DNA of 64,000 nucleotides, taken from contig NZ_NMUL01000011.1 of assembly GCF_002234595.1 (NCBI RefSeq), positions 1-64,000 on the forward strand, read 5' to 3'. Below the pieces are notes generated by a model. That model did not search any database and was not told the origin of the DNA. It saw only the letters and a program-made list of their open reading frames with translations. Positions 47,633-57,146 of this stretch are shown here, piece by piece. Position numbers and translations under genes: made by a program. Within the stretch, counting starts at the first letter, position 1; each line of letters starts with the position of its first letter. Origin of the DNA: Amycolatopsis vastitatis. Lineage in GTDB: Bacteria; Actinomycetota; Actinomycetes; Mycobacteriales; Pseudonocardiaceae.

Positions 47633-48565
47633 ATGGACGTCCTCAGCGACCTGCTGCACCGGGCCCACGCCGGCCACGCGCTGGTCCGGCAGCTGATCCA
47701 GCGGCCGCCGTGGTCGCTGGCCTTCGCCGACGCCCCGCCGCTCACGCTGGTGGCCACGCTCGGCGGGCACGCGTCGCTGCGCGTCGGTGACGCCGTGCCG
47801 GTGCGCCTCGCCGCCGGGGACCTCGCGCTGATCAGCGCCTCCGCGTACACGATCGCCGACGACCCGGGCACTCCGCCACAGCTGGTGATCCGCGGGACGA
47901 AGAAGTATCCGATCACCGACGCGCAGCCGGTGAGGAACCAGGCGCCGCGCACGTACGGCGACAGCAAGCCCGGGGCCACGACCATGCTCCGCGGCGCTTA
48001 CGAGCTTCATGGCGCCGCCGCGGAACGGCTGCTGGGCATGCTGCCGCCGCTGGCGGTGGTGCCCGCCGGGCCGCGGACCCGAGGCGCGCTGGACCTGCTC
48101 GCCGCCGAGGTGGCGTGCGACGAGCCCGGGCAGGATGCCGTGCTCCGCCGGCTGCTGGACCTGGTGCTCGTGCTGGCGCTGCGCGGCTGGTGCGCCCGGA
48201 TGGAGCCGCCGCCCGCCTGGTACCGGGCGCTGAGCGATGCCGGTGTCGGCGAAGCCCTGCGCTTGCTGCACACCGAGCCGGCGCACCGGTGGACGGTCGC
48301 CGAGCTGGCCGCCCGGGCCGGCCTGTCCCGTGCCGCGTTCGCCGCCCGCTTCGCGCGTCTGGTCGGCGAGCCGCCGCTGACCTACCTGACCGGCTGGCGG
48401 ATGACGCTGGCCGCGGACCTGTTGCGCGGCAGCGAAGACACCATCGCCACCGTCGCCCGCACGGTCGGCTACGACGACCCGTTCGCCTTCAGCGTCGCCT
48501 TCAAACGCGTCCGGGGCGCCAGCCCCTCGGACTGGCGCCGCGGCGGTGTGACTTCCGGTTCGTGA
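47633..48565 (+). CDS. AraC-family transcriptional regulator
   Basis: A 310-aa regulator with an N-terminal cupin-like sensor domain (residues ~1-170, LATLGGHASLRVGD-type beta strands) and a C-terminal double helix-turn-helix. The second domain reads WTVAELAARAGLSRAAFAARF, then TYLTGWRMTLAADLLRGS and IATVARTVGYDDPFAFSVAFKRV. ATG 47633 is taken as start; TTG 47591 is possible but has weaker support. It probably controls the divergent NmrA-type gene. Confidence 0.86.
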   Translation: MDVLSDLLHRAHAGHALVRQLIQRPPWSLAFADAPPLTLVATLGGHASLRVGDAVPVRLAAGDLALISASAYTIADDPGTPPQLVIRGTKKYPITDAQPVRNQAPRTYGDSKPGATTMLRGAYELHGAAAERLLGMLPPLAVVPAGPRTRGALDLLAAEVACDEPGQDAVLRRLLDLVLVLALRGWCARMEPPPAWYRALSDAGVGEALRLLHTEPAHRWTVAELAARAGLSRAAFAARFARLVGEPPLTYLTGWRMTLAADLLRGSEDTIATVARTVGYDDPFAFSVAFKRVRGASPSDWRRGGVTSGS

Positions 48566-48570
48566 TCGCT

Positions 48571-48810
48571 TGTACCGGGTCACGCTGTCCGCACCTGGCG
48601 ACCTTAGGTGGCGCCGACGAACTGGTTCCGGTCGCGGACAGCATCGGCCTGTTCGCCGCGGCCGCCTGCCATGCCGGACGTCATCCGCGAGCAACCCTGA
48701 GAGTCGAGGTGTTTCCCCATGCTGACCACCGTGTTCAAGGACACGGCGGGACCGCTTTGGTCCCCGGCTACGTCGAAACCTTGGTCCGGTTGTTCAATGA
48801 CCAAACGTGA
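48571..48810 (+). pseudogene. C-terminal fragment of an alpha/beta-hydrolase
   Basis: After the AraC stop an open stretch encodes LATLGGADELVPVADSI and VEVFPHADHRVQ followed by GTALVPGYVETLVRLF. These are the late Asp (GGADELVP) and His (ADHRVQ) of an alpha/beta-hydrolase triad. The nucleophile half is missing and there is no start codon, so this is a 3' relic. Confidence 0.65.
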
Positions 48811-48966
48811 CTCCTCGGAAGCCAAGTGTCACCTCGGGTCTCGTTTGAGCCGGCTCGTGCGTAACCGCTTCGTGTCCGAAATGTTCGCTCGCCCTCTCGC
48901 GCGCGCCGGATATAGTCGCCGGCCAGGGCCTTGCGCTGCCGGGCCCGTCCTTGGGGGGAAGAAACG

Positions 48967-49536
48967 ATGAGCGGGTTCGTCTCCGCGGCTTTGGCTTTTC
49001 CTGCCGTGCTGTTCAGCTTCCTGCTGGTCGTCGTGATCGGCTACTGGGGGCTGGCCTTGCTCGGCGTCCTCGACATCGAAGACGGTGACATCGGGTTCTT
49101 CGGCGGCGTCCCGCTGTCCATCTCGCTGTCGCTGCTCGTCGCCTTCAGCTGGTTCCTCAGCCTCGTCGGCACGGTCCTCATCGAAGGCGCGCCCCTGCGG
49201 GTTTTGCTCGGGATCGGCGTCCTGGCCGCCGCGCTCGTGCTCGGGGCGCTCGGTACCCGGCTGGTGGTCGCGCCCCTTCGCCGGGTCTTCGCCGGGGCCG
49301 AACCGACGCGGCAGGACTTCGTCGGCCGGGTCGCCGTCGTGCGGACGTCGAGTGTCACCGAGGACTTCGGGCAGGCCGAAGCCACCGCTGCCGACGGCTC
49401 GTCGGCGATCATCCAAATTCGACTGGCGGGCGAAGGCAACCTCGGCGTGGGCAGCCGCGTTGTCATCTACGACTACGACTCCGCGGGTGAGTTCTTCTGG
49501 GTCAGCCCCATGGAACTCGAAGCAGAAAAGGACTGA
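48967..49536 (+). CDS. NfeD-like membrane protein (YqiJ/YuaF type)
   Basis: A 189-aa membrane protein, first gene of a three-gene operon, with a GGGGGGAAG ribosome-binding site and a TATAGT -10-like element about 55 bp upstream. Hydrophobic segments lie at ~10-36, ~48-75 and ~78-100. The C-terminal ~85 residues are an OB-fold (FVGRVAVVRTSSVTEDFGQA, IIQIRLAGEGNLGVGSRVVIYDYD). It lacks the serine-protease domain of long NfeD proteins. Such proteins partner flotillins in the membrane; the flotillin gene starts 6 bp downstream. Confidence 0.85.
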   Translation: MSGFVSAALAFPAVLFSFLLVVVIGYWGLALLGVLDIEDGDIGFFGGVPLSISLSLLVAFSWFLSLVGTVLIEGAPLRVLLGIGVLAAALVLGALGTRLVVAPLRRVFAGAEPTRQDFVGRVAVVRTSSVTEDFGQAEATAADGSSAIIQIRLAGEGNLGVGSRVVIYDYDSAGEFFWVSPMELEAEKD

Positions 49537-49542
49537 ACCGGA

Positions 49543-51552
49543 ATGGATGCCATCGGCTTGGGGGCCGGCGTGTTGATCGCCGTCGTGGTCCTGATCGTCC
49601 TGGTGCTGCTGTTCGTCGTGAGCCGGCTGTTCCGCAAGGTGCCGCAGGGCAAGGCGCTGATCATCTCCAAGGTGCGCAGGGTCGACGTCACCTTCACCGG
49701 TGCCGTGGTGCTGCCCGTGCTGCACAAGTCCGAGGTCATGGACATCTCGGTGAAGACGATCGACATCGAGCGCACCGGCCGGGAAGGCCTGATCTGCCGC
49801 GACAACATCCGCGCCGACATCCGGATCTCGTTCTTCGTGCGCGTCAACAAGACGGTCGAGGACGTCGTGAAGGTCGCGCAGGCGATCGGTACCGAACGCG
49901 CGAGCGACCAGGGAACCCTGCAGGAACTGTTCAACGCGAAGTTCTCCGAGGCGCTGAAAACCGTCGGCAAGCAACTGGACTTCGTCGACCTCTACACCAA
50001 GCGCAACGAGTTCCGCGACCAGATCATCCGCGTCATCGGCACCGACCTCAACGGCTACAGCCTGGAAGACGCGGCGATCGACTACCTCGAGCAGACCCCG
50101 ATGGCGTCGCTCGATTCGGCCAACATCCTCGACGCGCAGGGTATCCGCAAGATCACCGAGCTGACAGCGATCGAGCACGTGCGCACCAACGAGTTCCGCC
50201 GCCACGAAGAAAAGGAGATCACGCGCCAGAACGTCGACGCCCGCGAGGCGATCCTCGAACTGGAGCGGCGCCAGGCCGATGCGGAAATCAAGCAGCGCCG
50301 CGAAATCGAGACGATGCGGGCGCGCGAAGAAGCGGAAACCCTCAAGGTGCAGGCCGAGGAGCGGCTCAAGTCGCAGGCCGCGCAGCTGCGCACCGACGAG
50401 CAGCTCGGCATCCAGCAGCAGAACCAGCAGCGCGAAATCGAGGTCGCCGGCAAGAACCGTGAACGCGTCATCGCCATCGAGTCCGAGCGGATCGAAAAGG
50501 ACCGCCTGCTCGAAGTGATCGGCCGCGAGCGCGAGACCGAGCTGTCCCGGATTTCCAAGGACAAGGAACTCGAAACCGAGAAGCGGTCGATCGCCGAGGT
50601 GATCCGGGAGCGGATCGCCGTCGAGAAGACCGTCGCCGAGCAGGAAGAGAACATCAAGAAGCTGCGCGTGGTCGAGGAGGCCCAGCGCACCCGCGAGGCG
50701 GTGGTCATCCGTGCCGAGGCCGAAGCCCAGGAGAACCTGGTCAAGGGCATCAAGGCCGCCGAGGCCGCCGAGCAGGCCGCCAAGTTCAAGGCCCGCGAGG
50801 AGCTGACCCTCGCCGAGGCGCGCCAGCAGGCCGCCGAGCTGGAGACGCGGGCCAAGATCCGGCTCGCCGAGGGCATCCAGGCCGAGGAGGCCGCCGCCGG
50901 CCTCGCCGCCGCGCAGGTCCGGGAGCGCGACGCCGTCGCGCTGGAGAAGGTCGGCCGCGCCGAGGCGATCGTCGAACGCGAGAAGGCGACCGTGGTCGCC
51001 GATGCGCTGCGCGACAAGCTGAAGGGCGAAGCCGAGGGCCTCACCGAGAAGGCCGCCGCGTTGGCCGCGCTCGACAGCGCGAGCCGGGAGCACGAGGAGT
51101 ACCGGCTGCGGCTGGACGCCGAGAAGGAGATCCGGCTGGCCGCGCTCGACGTGCAGCGTGACGTCGCCGAAGCGCAGGCGACCGTGCTCAGCGTCGGGCT
51201 GGAGAAGGCCGACATCGACATCGTCGGCGGCGAGACCATGTTCTTCGACCGGATCGTCGGCTCGATCGGGCTCGGCAAGAGCGTGGACGGCTTCGTGCAG
51301 CACTCCGACGTCGTCGGATCGCTCGCGCGGCCCTACCTCGACGGGTCGGCCAGCTTCACCGACGACCTCGCCAAGCTGATCGGCGCGGTGAGCACCGAAG
51401 ACGTGAAGAACCTGACGCTGTCGGCCTTCCTGGCGAAGCAGCTGCAGGACGGCGGGCCGGACAGCGACAAGCTCCGTGAGCTGATGACCACGGCGCAGCG
51501 GCTCGGCCTCGCCGAGACGTCGGTCGCCACCGTCGTCGCCGCGAAGCAGTGA
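49543..51552 (+). CDS. flotillin-like SPFH-domain protein
   Basis: A 669-aa membrane scaffold. One N-terminal transmembrane helix (GAGVLIAVVVLIVLVLLFVV) precedes an SPFH/band-7 domain at ~30-200 (KSEVMDISVKTIDIERTG, DIRISFFVRVNKTVEDVVKV, LNGYSLEDAAIDYL). A very long Ala/Glu/Arg-rich coiled coil covers ~210-545 and a flotillin C-terminal domain ~560-669. It is larger than typical FloT (~510 aa) and closer to YqiK. It would form oligomeric rings in the inner membrane. It overlaps the ATPase gene by 4 bp, so the two proteins are made together and probably interact. Confidence 0.9.
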   Translation: MDAIGLGAGVLIAVVVLIVLVLLFVVSRLFRKVPQGKALIISKVRRVDVTFTGAVVLPVLHKSEVMDISVKTIDIERTGREGLICRDNIRADIRISFFVRVNKTVEDVVKVAQAIGTERASDQGTLQELFNAKFSEALKTVGKQLDFVDLYTKRNEFRDQIIRVIGTDLNGYSLEDAAIDYLEQTPMASLDSANILDAQGIRKITELTAIEHVRTNEFRRHEEKEITRQNVDAREAILELERRQADAEIKQRREIETMRAREEAETLKVQAEERLKSQAAQLRTDEQLGIQQQNQQREIEVAGKNRERVIAIESERIEKDRLLEVIGRERETELSRISKDKELETEKRSIAEVIRERIAVEKTVAEQEENIKKLRVVEEAQRTREAVVIRAEAEAQENLVKGIKAAEAAEQAAKFKAREELTLAEARQQAAELETRAKIRLAEGIQAEEAAAGLAAAQVRERDAVALEKVGRAEAIVEREKATVVADALRDKLKGEAEGLTEKAAALAALDSASREHEEYRLRLDAEKEIRLAALDVQRDVAEAQATVLSVGLEKADIDIVGGETMFFDRIVGSIGLGKSVDGFVQHSDVVGSLARPYLDGSASFTDDLAKLIGAVSTEDVKNLTLSAFLAKQLQDGGPDSDKLRELMTTAQRLGLAETSVATVVAAKQ

Positions 51553-54500
51553 CGGCGGCCGAGACGAAGCTGGACGCGGGCACCTATGACGTGCTCCGCG
51601 TCCGGCTGGCCGCCCAGGCCTCCGAGCTGGCGAAACGCGCGGACGAGCTCAACGCGCGCCGGCTCGAGGTCTTCGGCGGCGCGCAGCTCGCGCTGCTCGG
51701 CACCGAACGCATCCGCACCGCCAACAACTGCGTGCCCCGGGACATCGTCGCGGTCGACGGCCGGATGTTGTTCGGCTACAACGTCTTCATCGGACTGAAG
51801 CCCGAGACGGCGATCGACGACGTTTTCTCGCTGCAGCGCTTCAGCCGTGACGAAGACGCGTTCCGCTTCGACGACGTCAGTGCGGAGGAACTGCCCGAAC
51901 TGCTGCGTGACGAGCAGTTCGGGCGGGACTTCGGCGAGCTGTACCGCTACTACCGGCAGGCGAAGCTGCTGCAGCTGCGCCGGCTGGACGGGAAGCTGCT
52001 CGCGGTGTTCCAGATCGGTCCGCGCACCGAGGACATCCGGGTGCTGCGGTGGGGGATCGCGGCCGACGGCACGGTGTCCTATCTGGACAGTCGTGGCGAA
52101 CGTGACCACGTCTTCCCGCCGTCGCACGACTTCGAGTGGATCGAGACGACGCGCGAGGACCACGTCCTCGGCCGGCACCCGCACATCTCGATCGAGGACG
52201 AGGTGTTCGTCGAGACCGTCGGCGGCAACTTGACGGTCAAGGTCGAGAACAACACCGAGACCGGCGCCGGGGTGTACGCCGAGCCGGTCGACGAGCCGCT
52301 GCAGAGCCTCGCCGACGCCGAAGTCTCCTATGCCCGGATCGGCCCGCTGATCCTGCTGCGCATGCTGCCGTACAAGGAAACCACGTACCGCTACCTGGTG
52401 TTCAACACCCGCACCCAGGACGTCGTGCGGCTCGACGGCATCGGGCAGGCCTGCCAGCGGCTCCCCGAGGACCACGGCATCATCTTCCCCGGCGGCTACT
52501 ACCTCGACACCGGCGTCAGCAAGACGTTCGACACCACTGTGGACGGTCTCGAGTTCGAGCGCGTGATCCGCTCGCCCAACGGCGAGGACGTGCTGTACGT
52601 CTTCCACGCGCGGGCCGAGGGGCGCTCGCTCCTGCTGCCGTACAACGTGATCCGCAAGGAGGTCGCCAACCCGATCCCGTGCCACGGGTACTCGCTGTTC
52701 GACGACGGCACGATGATCCTGTTCCGCGCGCTGTCCGACGAACCGAGCCGGGTCCACCCGATGCAGGTGTGGCGGACGCCGTTCCAATCGGACACCTACG
52801 CGGCGTCGCAGCCGGCCGGCACCGGGCCGCTGGAGCGGGTCGGGAACGCCGACCTCGTCCGCGGGATCTCCGACTGCCTGTCGATCACCAGGATGATCGG
52901 GGAAATGGCGCCGTCGGCGGCGGTGTTCGAGGCGCTGATCGCCGCCTGCACGCGCGTCTTCGACCACTACCACTGGCTCGGCGAGAGTGAGCTGGGGGAC
53001 CTGCGCTCGCCGCTGTCCGACGTCCGCGTCACCGCCGAGCAGGTGCTGGACGAGTTCGAGACGGTCACCTCGCTCACCGCGCAGGCGGCCGAGGCCGTCG
53101 ACACGGCGGCGGCCGACACGGCGTCGCTCGTGCGGCGGGTGCGGGGCGAAGCGCTGAACGCGGCGGACGCGTGGGTGCGCCGCCTGGCCGAGATGCACCG
53201 GGCGCGCGGGCGCCTGGTCACCGTGCGGGAGCTGCGTTACGCCGACACCGCGCGCGTGGACACGCTGATCGCCGAACTGGACACGGAGTTCTCCGAGGCG
53301 GCGCAGCGGGCCGTGCGGTTCTTGCAGGGCGAGGAGGCGTTCACCGGCTACCACGCCGAGGTGGACGGGCTGATCGCCGCGGCGGGCGCGATCAAGACGG
53401 TCGCCGAGGCCGGTCCGGTTGCCGCGCGGCTCGACGAGCAGTCCGCCGGCCTGGAGGTCCTCACCGACGTCGTGGGCGGGCTCGACATCGCCGACGCCGT
53501 CGTGCGGACGAAGATCCTGGAGCGCGTCGGCGAGGTGATCGGCGCCGTCAACCGGGCCAGGGCCACGCTCGACGCGCGTCGCAAGGAGCTCCTGGAGACC
53601 GAGGGCCGGGCGGAGTTCGCCGCCGAGTTCGCGCTGCTCGCGCAGGCCATCACCGGCGGGCTCGCGGTCGCGGACACCCCGGAGCGCTGCGACGAACAGC
53701 TGGGCCGGCTGCTGCTGCAGCTGGAGAACCTCGAATCGCGGTTCGGGGAGTTCGACGACTTCCTGACCTCGCTCGGGGAGAAGCGCACCGACGTCTACGA
53801 GGCGTTCTCCTCGCGCAAGCAGACGCTGCTCGACGAGCGGGCGCGGCGCGCGGACCGGCTGGTCGAGTCGGCCGGGCGCATCCTCGGCAGCGTGACGCGC
53901 CGGGTCGGTTCGCTCGGCTCGGCCGAGGAGATCAACACCTACTTCGCGGCCGATCCGATGGTCTCGAAGCTGCGCAGCGTCGTCGAGGACCTGCGGGCGC
54001 TCGGCGACCAGGTGCGGGCCGAGGAGCTCGAAGGCCGGGTGAAGGCCGCTCGCCAGGAGGCCGGCCGGGCCCTGCGCGACCGCCTCGACCTCTACGGCGA
54101 AGGCGGCGCGACGATCCGACTCGGCCGCAACACCTTCGCCGTCAACACCCAGGACCTCGACCTGACGCTGGTGCCGCACGACGGCTCGATGAAGTTCGCG
54201 ATCACCGGCACCGACTACCGGGCGCCGGTGCGGGACGCCACTTTCGAGGCGACGCGGCCGTACTGGGACCAGCTGCTGGTCTCGGAGTCGCCGGAGGTCT
54301 ACCGCGCCGAGTACCTCGCGACGTCGATCCTCGCCGAACGGCCGGTCGCCGAGCTGGTCGAAGCCGATCTGCTCGACGTCGTGCGGAGCGTGGCCGGGGA
54401 GCGGTACGACGAGGGGTACGCGCGCGGGGTGCACGACCACGACGCCGCCGCGATCCTGGCGGCCCTGCTGCGGCTGCGGTCCGCTGCCGGGTTGCTGCGC

Positions 54501-56420
54501 TTCCCACCCGCCGCCCGGGCGGCGGCCCAGCTGTTCTGGGCGTTCGGCGCCGACGAGCGGGCCAAGGCCGCGTGGACGACCCGGGCCGCGTCGCTCGCGC
54601 GGGTGCGGGAGGCGTTCGGCCCCACCCGGGCGAGCGACGAGCTGGCGCGGGAGCTCACGGCCGCGATGACGGCGTTCCTCGACGGCGCCGGGCTCGCGCT
54701 CGACGCCGAGTTCGCCGGGGAGTACCTGGTCGAGGAGCTCGCCGTCGCGCCGGCCGGGTTCGTCACCGGCGGCGGCGCGCGGGCGGTGCTGGACAAGTTC
54801 CGGCTCGACCGGCGGAGCTTCGCCGAGGACCTGCGCTCCCTCGACGTACTGGTGGAACGGTACCAGCTCGCCGACGCCTGGCTGCGGTCCTTTGTGGACT
54901 CGGTCGGGCTGCCGGCTGACGAGCTGCCCGAAGCCGTTGCGATCGAGCTGTGCGACCTGCCGCGGTACGACTCGTCGGCGGCGCTGACGGCCACTGTGGA
55001 CGGTCTGCTCGGCGCGCACCCGCGGATCGCCGGGCGGTCGGTGGCGGTGCGGCTCGACGAGACGCTCGCCAGGACGCACCGATTCCGGCGTGACCGCGTG
55101 CCGGGTTTCCGCGCGTACCAGCGGCTGCGCAACGACCTGGTAGCGGCCGAACGCGACCGGCTCCGGCTTGAGGAGTACAAGCCGAAGGTGATGAGCGCCT
55201 TCGTGCGGAACCGGCTGCTCGACGAGGTCTACCTGCCGCTGATCGGGGACAACCTGGCCAAGCAGCTCGGCGCGGCCGGGGACGCCAAGCGCACCGACCA
55301 GTCCGGTCTGCTGCTGCTCATCTCGCCGCCGGGGTACGGCAAGACGACGCTCATGGAGTACGTCGCCAGCCGCCTCGGGCTGGTCTTCGTGAAGGTCAAC
55401 GGGCCGGCGCTGGGCCACGACGTCACCTCGGTCGACCCGGCCGACGCGCCCAACGCGACCGCGCGGCAGGAAGTCGAAAAGATCTCCTTCGCGCTGGAGC
55501 AGGGCAACAACGTGCTGCTGTACCTCGACGACATCCAGCACACGTCGCCGGAACTGCTGCAGAAGTTCATCTCGCTGTGCGACGCGCAGCGGCGGATGGA
55601 AGGTGTGTGGGAGGGCCGCACGCGGACCTACGACCTGCGCGGCAAGCGGTTCGCGGTGTGCATGGCCGGCAACCCGTACACTGAGCAGGGCAAGCGGTTC
55701 CGCATCCCCGACATGCTCGCCAACCGCGCGGACGTGTGGAACCTCGGTGATGTGCTGTCCGGCAAGGAAGAGCTCTTCGCGCTGAGCTACATCGAGAACG
55801 CGCTGACGTCGAACGCCGTGCTGGCGCCGCTCGTGTCACGGGAGCGGTCCGATGTGGACGTTCTGGTCCGGATGGCCCACGGCGATGGTTCCGTGCGTGC
55901 CGACCAGCTTTCGCACGCCTATTCGGCCACGGAGCTGGAGCAGATCCTCGCCGTGCTCCGGAAGCTGGTGCAGGTGCAGCGGACCGTGCTGGCGAACAAC
56001 CAGGCCTACATCGCCTCGGCGGCGCAGGCGGACGCGTCGCGCACCGAACCGCCGTTCCAGCTGCAGGGTTCGTACCGGAACATGAACAAGCTCGCCGAGC
56101 GGATCGTGCCGGCGATGAACGACGCGGAGCTCGAGGCTCTGATCGACGACCACTACGCCGGCGAGGCGCAGACGCTGACCTCGGGCGCCGAGGCCAACCT
56201 GCTCAAGCTGGCCGAGCTGCGGGGACGGCTGTCCGCGGAGCAGGCCCGGCGGTGGGCCGCCGTCAAGGCCGCGTACCTGCGCGAGCAGGCGCTGGGCGGG
56301 GACGGCGAGGACCCGCTGAGCCGCGCGGTCGGCGCGGTGGGCCTGCTGGCCGACCGGGTGGGCGCGGTCGAGACGGCCATCGGGCGCGCGGCACAGCGGC
56401 TGGCGCGGGAAGAGGCTTGA
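51549..56420 (+). CDS. giant AAA+ ATPase (DUF3686-like), flotillin-associated
   Basis: A 1,623-aa protein starting at GTG 51549 inside the flotillin stop. Residues ~1-470 are a beta-rich domain of the kind annotated in 'DNA repair ATPase'/DUF3686 proteins (RTANNCVPRDIVAVDGRMLF, HDFEWIETTREDHVLGRHPH). Residues ~480-870 are largely helical and coiled-coil. A middle domain (~880-1230) precedes one AAA+ module with Walker A SPPGYGKTTLMEY (~1257-1269), Walker B LLYLDDIQHTSPE (~1320) and sensor FAVCMAGNPYTEQGKRF (~1367). It is cytoplasmic, with no membrane segment. Family links to DNA repair are by name only; the operon suggests a membrane-remodelling or stress-response motor. Confidence 0.82.
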   Translation: MTAAETKLDAGTYDVLRVRLAAQASELAKRADELNARRLEVFGGAQLALLGTERIRTANNCVPRDIVAVDGRMLFGYNVFIGLKPETAIDDVFSLQRFSRDEDAFRFDDVSAEELPELLRDEQFGRDFGELYRYYRQAKLLQLRRLDGKLLAVFQIGPRTEDIRVLRWGIAADGTVSYLDSRGERDHVFPPSHDFEWIETTREDHVLGRHPHISIEDEVFVETVGGNLTVKVENNTETGAGVYAEPVDEPLQSLADAEVSYARIGPLILLRMLPYKETTYRYLVFNTRTQDVVRLDGIGQACQRLPEDHGIIFPGGYYLDTGVSKTFDTTVDGLEFERVIRSPNGEDVLYVFHARAEGRSLLLPYNVIRKEVANPIPCHGYSLFDDGTMILFRALSDEPSRVHPMQVWRTPFQSDTYAASQPAGTGPLERVGNADLVRGISDCLSITRMIGEMAPSAAVFEALIAACTRVFDHYHWLGESELGDLRSPLSDVRVTAEQVLDEFETVTSLTAQAAEAVDTAAADTASLVRRVRGEALNAADAWVRRLAEMHRARGRLVTVRELRYADTARVDTLIAELDTEFSEAAQRAVRFLQGEEAFTGYHAEVDGLIAAAGAIKTVAEAGPVAARLDEQSAGLEVLTDVVGGLDIADAVVRTKILERVGEVIGAVNRARATLDARRKELLETEGRAEFAAEFALLAQAITGGLAVADTPERCDEQLGRLLLQLENLESRFGEFDDFLTSLGEKRTDVYEAFSSRKQTLLDERARRADRLVESAGRILGSVTRRVGSLGSAEEINTYFAADPMVSKLRSVVEDLRALGDQVRAEELEGRVKAARQEAGRALRDRLDLYGEGGATIRLGRNTFAVNTQDLDLTLVPHDGSMKFAITGTDYRAPVRDATFEATRPYWDQLLVSESPEVYRAEYLATSILAERPVAELVEADLLDVVRSVAGERYDEGYARGVHDHDAAAILAALLRLRSAAGLLRFPPAARAAAQLFWAFGADERAKAAWTTRAASLARVREAFGPTRASDELARELTAAMTAFLDGAGLALDAEFAGEYLVEELAVAPAGFVTGGGARAVLDKFRLDRRSFAEDLRSLDVLVERYQLADAWLRSFVDSVGLPADELPEAVAIELCDLPRYDSSAALTATVDGLLGAHPRIAGRSVAVRLDETLARTHRFRRDRVPGFRAYQRLRNDLVAAERDRLRLEEYKPKVMSAFVRNRLLDEVYLPLIGDNLAKQLGAAGDAKRTDQSGLLLLISPPGYGKTTLMEYVASRLGLVFVKVNGPALGHDVTSVDPADAPNATARQEVEKISFALEQGNNVLLYLDDIQHTSPELLQKFISLCDAQRRMEGVWEGRTRTYDLRGKRFAVCMAGNPYTEQGKRFRIPDMLANRADVWNLGDVLSGKEELFALSYIENALTSNAVLAPLVSRERSDVDVLVRMAHGDGSVRADQLSHAYSATELEQILAVLRKLVQVQRTVLANNQAYIASAAQADASRTEPPFQLQGSYRNMNKLAERIVPAMNDAELEALIDDHYAGEAQTLTSGAEANLLKLAELRGRLSAEQARRWAAVKAAYLREQALGGDGEDPLSRAVGAVGLLADRVGAVETAIGRAAQRLAREEA

Positions 56421-56436
56421 TTGCTTTGACCCCGCA

Positions 56437-56454
56437 ATGACGTAGCCGCGTCAT
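56437..56454. terminator. weak hairpin after the flotillin operon
   Basis: ATGACG-TAGCCG-CGTCAT forms a 6-bp stem with a 6-nt loop, 17 bp after the ATPase stop. It is the only symmetrical element there and may end the operon, but it is short. Confidence 0.35.
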
Positions 56455-56579
56455 GGTCGATGGAGCCGCCCACCATGAAACCGATCCGGGCGGCTGTGGC
56501 AAGTCGGGCTGCCGTGGTTCGCGTCAGCCACCTGCGTCTTGTTCGAGTAGTGGCGCTCGAGCCTCGACCGGCGGGGGTG

Positions 56580-56798
56580 CGGTTGTATGCGGTCAGGCCC
56601 GGGTTGACGTTCCACGGGTTGCGGCACAGTCACAAGACGTGGCTGATCGCCGGAGGAGCGCCCGAGATCGCGCAGGCCCCGCCGGTTGGGTCATCACCTG
56701 CCGAACCGGGTGGTCGAGGTGTATTCGCATGTGGCGCCGGAGGTGGAGACGCGGTTGTCGGCCGATCTGCAGCGCCGTTGGCAGAAGGCGACGCGTAG
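56580..56798 (+). pseudogene. C-terminal remnant of a tyrosine recombinase/integrase
   Basis: LTFHGLRHSHKTWLIAGGAP carries the His-x-x-Arg box of phage-type integrases. After a frameshift near 56685 it continues LGHHLPNRVVEVYSHVAPEV with the second His and the catalytic Tyr, then ends in a basic tail ([12 protein letters not shown]). The catalytic N-terminal part and frame continuity are lost. This marks a former integrative element. Confidence 0.72.
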
Positions 56799-57146
56799 TC
56801 AGTACCCGAAGGGGCCGAGGCTGACGTCGGCGGCGCGACGGTGGACGAACTCGGAGATCGGTTCGGCATCGAGCGGCGGACGGTCAGCGCCATCCTCCAC
56901 CGCCACGGGGTGTCGATGCGCCGGCGCGGACTTTCGCCTGAGCAGGTCGACGACGCCATCCACCTGTACAAGCTCGGCTGGTCTCTGGCGCGAGTCGGTG
57001 ACCGCCTGGGCGTCAACCACACCACCGTGCTGAACAAGCTGCGTGAACGCGGCATCCCCACGCGAGACAGCCATTCGGGTCGCCGTCGTTCTTGCTCCCC
57101 GCGATCCAGCCGCCGCCGTGGACGATCACGAACGTGGGCCGCTTGA
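56799..57146 (+). pseudogene. helix-turn-helix end of a recombinase-like protein
   Basis: From a stop at 56796-56798 the frame reads two tandem helix-turn-helix units: [19 protein letters not shown] and [20 protein letters not shown] then [20 protein letters not shown]. Such double units close many actinobacterial serine recombinases. The catalytic domain is absent, and after ~57065 the frame runs into antisense esterase sequence. GTG 56841 could start a small protein, but no ribosome-binding site is obvious. Confidence 0.6.

Noticed and set aside
51333..55541. 1,402-codon open frame on the minus strand
   Set aside because: It is the antisense of the giant AAA+ gene. The composition is Val/Arg/Leu/Gln-rich with no family motifs, whereas the plus strand has Walker motifs and coupled start overlaps.
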